This document shows, in pieces, positions 1 to 4,846 of a stretch of 6,633 nt of DNA. Position 1 is the first letter of the stretch; each line of letters begins with the position of its first letter. The notes under the pieces were generated by a model that saw only the letters and a program-made list of their open reading frames with translations, did no database searches and had not been told where the DNA came from. This stretch comes from Thermoanaerobaculia bacterium (lineage in GTDB: Bacteria > Acidobacteriota > Thermoanaerobaculia > Multivoradales > JAHEKO01), in assembly GCA_029287645.1 (NCBI GenBank), contig JARFQS010000084.1, positions 1 to 6,633 of the forward strand. The letters run 5' to 3'. The translations under genes were made by a program, and so were the position numbers.

Positions 1-127
1 CCTGCAGGGCTGCCTTCAGCGTCTTTTCGAACAACTCTTCCTTGGCAATCTCCTGGGCGCTGGACGGTGTTGGAGCCAGGCCGAGGAGAAGGCAGGCGAG
101 GACGAGATGGGTGACAGCTCTTCTCAT
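1..127 (-). CDS. Exported protein of unknown function, N-terminal part only
   Basis: Reading leftward from the ATG at 125-127, the frame stays open to the window edge, giving 42 codons. The protein begins MRRAVTHLVLACLLLGLAP and continues through TPSSAQEIAKEELFEK. This is a typical Sec signal peptide: Arg-Arg n-region, hydrophobic core from about residue 8 to 18, and a signal peptidase I site best placed after SSA at residue 24. Cys12 sits too early in the core to be a convincing lipobox. The mature part begins with a charged, probably helical stretch; too little is present to name a family. No good Shine-Dalgarno sequence precedes the ATG. An in-frame TTG three codons upstream is an alternative start, and a TAG lies just beyond it. 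The gene lies 78 bp downstream of the DUF502 gene on the same strand and may share its transcript. I am fairly sure it is a real exported protein; its function is unknown. Confidence 0.72.
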   Translation of the reverse strand, partial: MRRAVTHLVLACLLLGLAPTPSSAQEIAKEELFEKTLKAALQ

Positions 128-205
128 GGCAACCAAGAAAGTCTAGCAGGATGCATGCCAGCCCTCTGTGACGGGGGTGACAGGGCGGCGGAGCGTATCG
201 GAGGG

Positions 206-907
206 CTAGTCAGGCAGATCTGTTGGCACCGCGGCCGGCCGAGCGAGGTCGGGAAGGAGTATGCCCCCGGAGATCACCATCCGGATCCCCTCTTCGACCG
301 ACATGGGCATGGCTATCGCCTCGCTACGCGGTACCAGGAGTAGAAAGCCGCTGGTCGGATTGGGAGTCGTCGGGACGAAGACCAGCAGAACATCGGAGGT
401 CTTCGGGCTGAGCTCCGGCCAACGTGCGGACTTGGTGACGAAGGCCAGCGCGAATATGTTTTCCTTCGGGTACTCGATCAACACGACTCTCTGGAAGGCC
501 TCGCTCTGGTCGAAGGAGACCGCCTCGAGCACTCCCTTGGTCGCCGAGTAGATCGACTTGGCCACCGGGATGCGGCAGATCAGGGCCTCGGCACCCTGAA
601 TGAGACGCCGCCCGACGACGTTGGTGGAAAGCCATCCCAGAAGCAGGACAACCAGCAGGGTCAGTAGCAGGCCCAGTCCTGGAATGTGGAATCCGGGCAG
701 ATAGACGCCGATCGCCTTGTCGATGACGGGAGCGAAGATCCCGTCCATGAAGTCGAAGATCTGCTTGAGAATGTAGACGGTGAGGGTGACCGGGACCAGG
801 ATCACCAGACCCGTGACCAGGATCCGCTTGAAGTGGGTCCGCGCACGTGGCTTCGGGTGGGTCGCCTCCGAGGGGTCGGTCGTCTGCTGGTCCAGCGCGT
901 CGGTCAT
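206..907 (-). CDS. DUF502 family two-helix membrane protein
   Basis: This 233-residue protein matches the DUF502 (COG2928) family, found widely in bacteria and in plants; its biochemical role is not established. A polar, proline-rich N-terminus (1-27) precedes a first membrane helix at about 29-50. A short region with the family-like FDFMDGIFAP segment (51-60) leads to a second helix at about 76-92. The rest is soluble: RIPVAKSIYSATKG (112-125), the hallmark FVPTTPNPTSGFLLLVP (177-193), and SVEEGIRMVISGG (203-215). Length and motif order are normal for the family, so it looks intact. The ATG at 905-907 has only a weak purine stretch upstream. It is divergent from the thiolase gene, with 68 bp between the two starts, and lies 78 bp upstream of the exported-protein gene on the same strand. 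The family call rests on recognised motifs and is secure; function is open. Confidence 0.93.
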   Translation of the reverse strand: MTDALDQQTTDPSEATHPKPRARTHFKRILVTGLVILVPVTLTVYILKQIFDFMDGIFAPVIDKAIGVYLPGFHIPGLGLLLTLLVVLLLGWLSTNVVGRRLIQGAEALICRIPVAKSIYSATKGVLEAVSFDQSEAFQRVVLIEYPKENIFALAFVTKSARWPELSPKTSDVLLVFVPTTPNPTSGFLLLVPRSEAIAMPMSVEEGIRMVISGGILLPDLARPAAVPTDLPD

Positions 908-960
908 GGGCCTAGAGTATCAGTGGCCGTCTGGCGGTGGTGTAGAGTGGTGCGGCAATC

Positions 961-967
961 GAGGAGG
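961..967 (+). promoter_or_regulatory. Strong ribosome binding site fixing the thiolase start
   Basis: GAGGAGG, 8 nt upstream of the ATG at 976, is a near-ideal Shine-Dalgarno sequence at ideal spacing. The alternative ATG at 1141, which would give a conventional FadI N-terminus, has only GGGAG directly abutting it (zero spacing). The signal therefore favours the longer protein. Confidence 0.75.
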
Positions 968-975
968 CAAACGTC

Positions 976-2433
976 ATGTCCGCCGATGTCCGTTCGAAGA
1001 GTCAGACCCAGGATCGAGCACCGCAGCTTCCTTCGCCGCCGGACAACTCTGCCGCCGAGGAGATCGGTGCCCGTGCCGATACAGTCTGGACTCGCGGATT
1101 CGGAAGTGCCCCCAACGTCGCCAAATTGGCGAGCCGGGAGATGAAGGGTGTCGGGGGGAGGGTGGCGATCGTCGATGGCTGTCGCACGCCGTTTTGTAGG
1201 GCCGGTACCGATCTCCGCGACATGGATGTTATCGACCTGGCCGGAATCGCCTCCGCCGAGCTGTTGGCCCGCAATGGCCTGTCTCCAGACGAGGTGGACG
1301 CCTCGATCTTCGGAGTCGTCGTTCCGTCCCTACAAGCTCCGAATTTGGGCCGGGAAGTCGTTTTCCGGGCCCATCTGCCGATGACGATTCCGGGGACGAC
1401 CGTGAGCCTCGCCTGTGCCTCCTCCAACCGGGCGATCACTTCCGGAGCCGAGGCGATCCTGAGCGGTCAGTGTGACGTCGTGCTGGCTGGCGGCGCAGAG
1501 TCGCTCAGCAACGTTCCCATTCTGGTCTCCAAGGGAGCCTCACGGCGTCTGATGGAGCTCAGCAAGGCCAAGAGCCTGGCCCAGAAGGTTGCAGTCGTGT
1601 CCAGGTTGCGGCCTCGTGATCTCGTACCGGTGCCGCCGGCGATCGCCGAATACACGACTGGCATGACCATGGGTGAGGCCTGCGAGAAGATGGCCAAGGA
1701 GAACGGGATCTCGCGGTGCGCCCAGGACGAGATTGCCTTCCTGTCGCACCAGCGGGCCGCGGCCGCGACCTCGGAGGGTCGACTCGCAGGGCAGATCGTC
1801 GCCACCTATCCCCGTCCTGGCTTCGACAGGGCGGTGACCGCCGACAACGGGATCCGGGCCGACTCGACTCAGGAGGCTCTGGCCAAGCTGAAGCCGGTCT
1901 TCGACCGTCGTTACGGCACCATCACAGCCGGTAACTCCAGTCCGATCACCGACGGGGCGTCGGCCGTACTCCTGATGAGTGAAAAGAAGGCTCACTCCCT
2001 GGGCTATGCGCCGCTGGGATACATCCGATCCTTCGCCTATGCCGCCCTGGATCCCGGCACGCAGCTGCTGCAGGCACCCGCCTACGCAGCCCCCGTGGCC
2101 CTCGATCGTGCCGGGCTGAAGCTTTCGGACATACACCTCGTGGAGATGCACGAGGCCTTCGCGGCCCAGATACTCTCCAATATGAAGGCCTTCGCCTCTC
2201 GCAAATTCGCGATTCAGGAATTGGGCCGCAGCGAGCCTCTGGGAGAGGTCGACCTGGACCGTTTCAATGTCAATGGTGGCTCGATCGCTCTCGGCCACCC
2301 CTTCGGAGCGACCGGAGGGCGGGTGACGATTCAGCTCTTGGAGGAGCTGCGCGCGCGCAGCCTGAGCCTCGGCTTGATCACCGTCTGTGCCGCCGGCGGT
2401 CTTGGCTTCGCGATGGTGGTGGAACGAGAGTAA
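976..2433 (+). CDS. fadI: FadI-type 3-ketoacyl-CoA thiolase (acetyl-CoA C-acyltransferase)
   Basis: Thiolase of fatty-acid beta-oxidation: it cleaves 3-ketoacyl-CoA with CoA to give acetyl-CoA and a shortened acyl-CoA, in the cytoplasm, normally complexed with FadJ. From residue 62 on it resembles E. coli FadI closely: RVAIVDGCRTPF (62-73), VSLACASS with nucleophilic Cys147, the FadI-like loop SRLRPRDLVPVPPAIAEY (209-226), MHEAFAAQ with His392, NGGSIALGHPFGATGGR with His441, and CAAGGLG with Cys471. All four key thiolase residues are present, so it should be active. The protein is 485 residues against about 436 for E. coli FadI. The excess is a 55-residue N-terminal stretch rich in Pro, Ser and Ala that ends at an internal Met56. 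The ribosome binding site supports the long form. No fadJ lies in the window. The stop is 10 bp from the stop of the convergent phosphatase gene. Thiolase assignment is certain; FadI subgroup very likely. Confidence 0.95.
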   Translation: MSADVRSKSQTQDRAPQLPSPPDNSAAEEIGARADTVWTRGFGSAPNVAKLASREMKGVGGRVAIVDGCRTPFCRAGTDLRDMDVIDLAGIASAELLARNGLSPDEVDASIFGVVVPSLQAPNLGREVVFRAHLPMTIPGTTVSLACASSNRAITSGAEAILSGQCDVVLAGGAESLSNVPILVSKGASRRLMELSKAKSLAQKVAVVSRLRPRDLVPVPPAIAEYTTGMTMGEACEKMAKENGISRCAQDEIAFLSHQRAAAATSEGRLAGQIVATYPRPGFDRAVTADNGIRADSTQEALAKLKPVFDRRYGTITAGNSSPITDGASAVLLMSEKKAHSLGYAPLGYIRSFAYAALDPGTQLLQAPAYAAPVALDRAGLKLSDIHLVEMHEAFAAQILSNMKAFASRKFAIQELGRSEPLGEVDLDRFNVNGGSIALGHPFGATGGRVTIQLLEELRARSLSLGLITVCAAGGLGFAMVVERE

Positions 2434-2443
2434 GCAGGCGCTT

Positions 2444-3631
2444 CTACACGGTCCTGGAGATCACCACCAGGGTCAGGTCATCGGTGAGTGGCTCATGGCC
2501 GATGTGCTGGTCGAAGGCCAGCAGGATCCGATCGTGTACCCGATCGGGAGAGCCCACGGTGCCCAGCAGTTCCTTGATCTTCTGGAAGCCGAACGCATCC
2601 CCGTCGGGACCGTTCACCGATTCGGGCAGACCATCCGTGAACAGGACCAGGAGATCCCCGTCCTCGAGCTCGACGGATTGCGCTCGCGGCTCGACCTCGC
2701 GGCGCAAGCCCAAGGGCAGCGTACCGGTTCCGAGCTCCTCGATCTCTCCTCCCGCCCTTCGCACCAAGGGAAAGGGGTGGCCGGCGCAGACGAAGTTGAG
2801 ATGTCCGCTCTGCGGCTCGAGTAGGCCGTAGAACAGAGTCATGAAGGCGCGGCGGTCGCCGGTTCGGTAGAGCGCCGCATTCAGCAGGGTTGCCACAGCT
2901 TCCGGCTCGGGATCGACATCCAGGGCCGTCTTGAGGGTCGCATTGGAGATCGCCATGAGCAGGCCGGCGGCGATTCCGTGGCCGCTGGCGTCTCCCATCA
3001 GGATCGCCAACCTTCCGTCGGGAAGGGTCTGGAAGTCGTAGTAGTCACCGCCGACCTCGTTCGCCGTGCGGTAGGAGTGGGCGAAGCTGTAGCCTGGGAC
3101 CTGCGGTGAGGTGTCCGGGAGAAGGTCACTTTGCAGCTTGCGAGCCACCTCCAGCTCGTCCCGCACCCGGACCCGATCCACGAGCTCGACGATCAGAAGC
3201 CACAAAAGACCGCCAATGCTGAGCAGAAACCACAGCGGGGAGAAATCGAGCTCGACGCTCGCCTGGTCCGAGTAGAACTCGAAGGTCGGCGGGCTCACCA
3301 GGCCGAGGATCGCGAAGAACAGGCAGAACACGAAGAGCATTCGCCGTGCAGGCCCCAGCTTGTAGGAGATCCCGAGAAAAATGATCTTCGCCCGATGGAA
3401 GAACCTCTTGGTGGCGTCCTCGGGCTCCCTGTCGGAGTCCTGATCCCTGGTCAGGACCTTGTAGGCATGAGCGGCGTCCTGATCGAAGAGTCGCCGCAAG
3501 TCGCGGACGTTCAGTCCCTCGGTGTACTCGCGCAGGAAATGGCGCGCCTGTTGGACGTACTCCTGAGTGCTCTTCTGCACGTGCCTGGCTCCGCTTGTCG
3601 AACGAGTCGGTCCCTGGGCAGTCGAGGTCAT
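2444..3631 (-). CDS. Membrane-anchored SpoIIE/RsbU-type PP2C serine phosphatase
   Basis: 395-residue protein with a C-terminal PP2C-type SpoIIE phosphatase domain (about 178-393), the class that dephosphorylates serine or threonine on anti-sigma-factor antagonists or similar partner-switch proteins. Metal-binding motifs are all present: GGDYYDF (194-200, Asp196), GDASGHG (213-219, Asp214), FTDGLPE (331-337, Asp333) and DDLTLVV (384-390). In front is the usual signalling helix with ARKLQSDLLP (163-172). Two membrane helices lie at about 97-113 and 131-151, separated by a short loop of about 17 residues. The 96-residue N-terminal region is polar and charged and matches no sensor domain I recognise. 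With a loop this short, an external ligand domain is absent, so input probably comes through the cytoplasmic N-terminus or the membrane. The ATG at 3629-3631 is preceded by GAAGGTGG at good spacing. No partner kinase or STAS protein lies nearby, so the target is unknown. Domain call is certain; pathway is inference. Confidence 0.94.
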   Translation of the reverse strand: MTSTAQGPTRSTSGARHVQKSTQEYVQQARHFLREYTEGLNVRDLRRLFDQDAAHAYKVLTRDQDSDREPEDATKRFFHRAKIIFLGISYKLGPARRMLFVFCLFFAILGLVSPPTFEFYSDQASVELDFSPLWFLLSIGGLLWLLIVELVDRVRVRDELEVARKLQSDLLPDTSPQVPGYSFAHSYRTANEVGGDYYDFQTLPDGRLAILMGDASGHGIAAGLLMAISNATLKTALDVDPEPEAVATLLNAALYRTGDRRAFMTLFYGLLEPQSGHLNFVCAGHPFPLVRRAGGEIEELGTGTLPLGLRREVEPRAQSVELEDGDLLVLFTDGLPESVNGPDGDAFGFQKIKELLGTVGSPDRVHDRILLAFDQHIGHEPLTDDLTLVVISRTV

Positions 3632-3648
3632 TATCCACCTTCGTGGCC

Positions 3649-3661
3649 ACTAGATCCTAGT
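3649..3661. repeat. Short inverted repeat ACTAG-ATC-CTAGT upstream of the phosphatase gene
   Basis: Perfect 5-bp arms around a 3-bp centre, lying 18-30 bp upstream of the phosphatase start codon. It holds two CTAG tetramers, which are usually scarce in bacterial DNA. It could be an operator or a weak leader hairpin, but it is short enough to be chance. Confidence 0.35.
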
Positions 3662-3760
3662 ACGTCATCCAGAGAGGCAGGTTGCAGGCTTCGAATGGCG
3701 ATCTCGAAGTCGCGTCGATTCGGCATGGCTCTTTTGATAGTGGGCATTGCCGGGCCCTGC

Positions 3761-3789
3761 TTGACCCCCGATGGGCCCGCGGGTAGATT
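3761..3789 (+). promoter_or_regulatory. Probable sigma70-type promoter for tatT-dctQM
   Basis: TTGACC at 3761-3766 matches the -35 consensus at 5 of 6 positions. TAGATT at 3784-3789 matches the -10 consensus at 4 of 6. The spacer is exactly 17 bp. Transcription would start near 3796, leaving a leader of about 20 nt before the GTG at 3815. Orientation, spacing and position fit the tatT operon; no competing promoter was seen between tatT and dctQM. Confidence 0.55.
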
Positions 3790-3804
3790 GAGTGCACCGA
3801 TGTG

Positions 3805-3867
3805 ACAGGAACGGGTGCCTAGGATGTGGCCAGGCCGACATAGCGAAAGGCAGCACAGGAACGGGTG
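3805..3867 (+). repeat. 13-bp direct repeat across the tatT start region
   Basis: ACAGGAACGGGTG occurs at 3805-3817 and again at 3855-3867, exactly 50 bp apart. The first copy holds the AGGA ribosome-binding motif and the GTG start; the second lies inside the coding region. The flanking bases are not similar, so this is a short repeat and not a 50-bp tandem duplication. Role unknown. Confidence 0.6.
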
Positions 3868-4810
3868 GGCCGGTCGGCTGGCTCTCGTCTGGGCAATGGT
3901 CAGCCTCTCGGTTTCGGGTCAGGGTTGCTCGATACGGGGCCTGGCAGTCGATGGCCTGGCAGACTCCCTCACTTCGACCGGTGATGTCTTCGCCTCCGAT
4001 AGCGATCCGGAGTTGATCCGCGATGCCACGCCCTTCGCCCTCAAGACAATCGAGTCTCTCCTGGTGGAGAAGCCGGAGCACCAGGGCCTGCTGCTGGCGG
4101 CCTGCAGGGGCTTCTCTCAGTATGCGTACGCCTTTGTCGAGGCCGAGGCCGAACGGATGGAGGATATCGATTTCGACGCGGCCCGCCGAGGCTACGAGAG
4201 GGCACTGCAGCTGTATCTGCGGGGTCGGGACTACTGCTTTCGGAACATGGAGCTGGAGTCACCCGGCGTCGTCGATCAATTGAAGACCGATCCCGACACC
4301 GCTCTGAAGGCCTTCGGGGCGGACCGGGTGCCGGTGCTCTTCTGGACAGGGGCCGCCTGGGGTGGCGCCATCTCGATCGGGCAGGACCGGGCGGATCTCG
4401 TGGCGGATCTTCCTGCTGTGCAGGCCCTGATGAGTCGGGTCCTCGAGTTGGACGAGGCCTACGACTGGGGCGCGGTGCACGGAGTTCTGATCGCCCTGGA
4501 AGCGATGCCAGAGGCCGCAGGCGGGTCAGTGGAGCAAGCCCGCCGTCATTTCGACCGGGCGGTCGAGCTGTCTCGTGGCAGAAGCGCCGCACCCTACGTC
4601 ACCTTCGCCGAGTCCGTGTCGGTTCCGGCCCAGGATTGGCGAGAATTCCGTGATCTGCTGGAGCAGGCCCTGGCCATCGATCCCAACGGGGAGCCCTCGC
4701 TGCGCCTGGCCAACATCCTGGCGCAGAGACGGGCAGAGTGGTTGCTGACACGGGCAGAGATTCTGTTTCTGGACTACCCGGAGGCCGGGGATGCAGATAG
4801 CCTGGACTAG
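3815..4810 (+). CDS. tatT: TatT-type TRAP transporter T-component lipoprotein (TPR-like)
   Basis: 331-residue protein of the TRAP transporter T-component family, whose known member is Treponema pallidum Tp0956: a periplasm-facing lipoprotein with TPR-like helices that assembles with the TRAP binding protein and is proposed to help pass hydrophobic ligands. Visible family features are CSIRGLAVDGLADSL (38-52), DPELIRDATPFALKT (64-78), VPVLFWTGAAWGGAI (172-186), VHGVLIALEAMPEAAGG (221-237), ARRHFDRAVELSRG (242-255) and AQRRAEWLLTRAEILFLD (303-320). The N-terminus has a long basic n-region, a hydrophobic core (about 22-33) and Cys38, the probable lipidation site. The lipobox reads G-Q-G-C, not the canonical L-A-G-C. 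I start at GTG 3815 because AGGA lies 4 nt upstream; ATG 3824, three codons in, is an alternative. The gene is full length. It lies 36 bp upstream of the dctQM gene in the same frame and is very likely co-transcribed from the promoter at 3761-3789. Confidence 0.9.
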   Translation: MPRMWPGRHSERQHRNGWAGRLALVWAMVSLSVSGQGCSIRGLAVDGLADSLTSTGDVFASDSDPELIRDATPFALKTIESLLVEKPEHQGLLLAACRGFSQYAYAFVEAEAERMEDIDFDAARRGYERALQLYLRGRDYCFRNMELESPGVVDQLKTDPDTALKAFGADRVPVLFWTGAAWGGAISIGQDRADLVADLPAVQALMSRVLELDEAYDWGAVHGVLIALEAMPEAAGGSVEQARRHFDRAVELSRGRSAAPYVTFAESVSVPAQDWREFRDLLEQALAIDPNGEPSLRLANILAQRRAEWLLTRAEILFLDYPEAGDADSLD

Positions 4811-4837
4811 GCTGTCGTTGCGCCGAGCTTCGGGATT

Positions 4838-4843
4838 GGAGGG
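4838..4843 (+). promoter_or_regulatory. Ribosome binding site supporting a TTG start for dctQM
   Basis: GGAGGG lies just upstream of the TTG at 4847-4849; the GGAGG core ends 4 nt before it, slightly close but usable. There is no in-frame ATG, GTG or other TTG between the tatT stop at 4808-4810 and this codon. The next in-frame ATG (residue 22) falls inside the first membrane helix. A small CCGA-GCT-TCGG hairpin (4823-4833) lies immediately before the site. Confidence 0.6.
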
Positions 4844-4846
4844 TCC

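Larger units (their letters stand above)
3632..3814. other. Divergent intergenic control region between phosphatase and tatT genes
   Basis: 183 bp with no gene, containing the upstream signals for both neighbours. On the tatT side there is a good -35/-10 pair (3761-3789), two GGGCCC palindromes (3752-3757 and 3773-3778), and the first copy of a 13-bp direct repeat reaching into the gene (3805-3817). On the phosphatase side there is a ribosome binding site (3635-3642, minus strand) and the ACTAG/CTAGT inverted repeat. I found no convincing sigma70 promoter for the phosphatase on the minus strand. Confidence 0.7.

Noticed and set aside
161..186. Possible terminator hairpin (GCCCT ... AGGGC) between the DUF502 and exported-protein genes
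   Set aside because: Arms are only 5 bp with a 16-nt loop and there is no T-tract on the minus-strand side, so it does not support a terminator.
908..975. Promoter elements in the DUF502-fadI divergent gap
   Set aside because: Only weak -10-like strings (TAGAGT on plus, GATACT on minus) are present, with no matching -35 at acceptable spacing. A promoter must exist there or nearby, but I cannot place it.
1540..2298. 252-residue minus-strand open frame opposite fadI
   Set aside because: No recognisable motif. The plus strand is a clearly conserved thiolase over the same span, with all catalytic residues.
3896..3898. ATG inside the signal region as an alternative tatT start
   Set aside because: It would leave only about ten residues before the cysteine, without the basic n-region, so no functional signal peptide.
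4041..4592. Long open frame on the minus strand opposite tatT
   Set aside because: Its product is dominated by Arg and Pro with no recognisable domain, typical of an antisense shadow in GC-rich DNA. The plus-strand frame encodes a well-recognised TatT protein.
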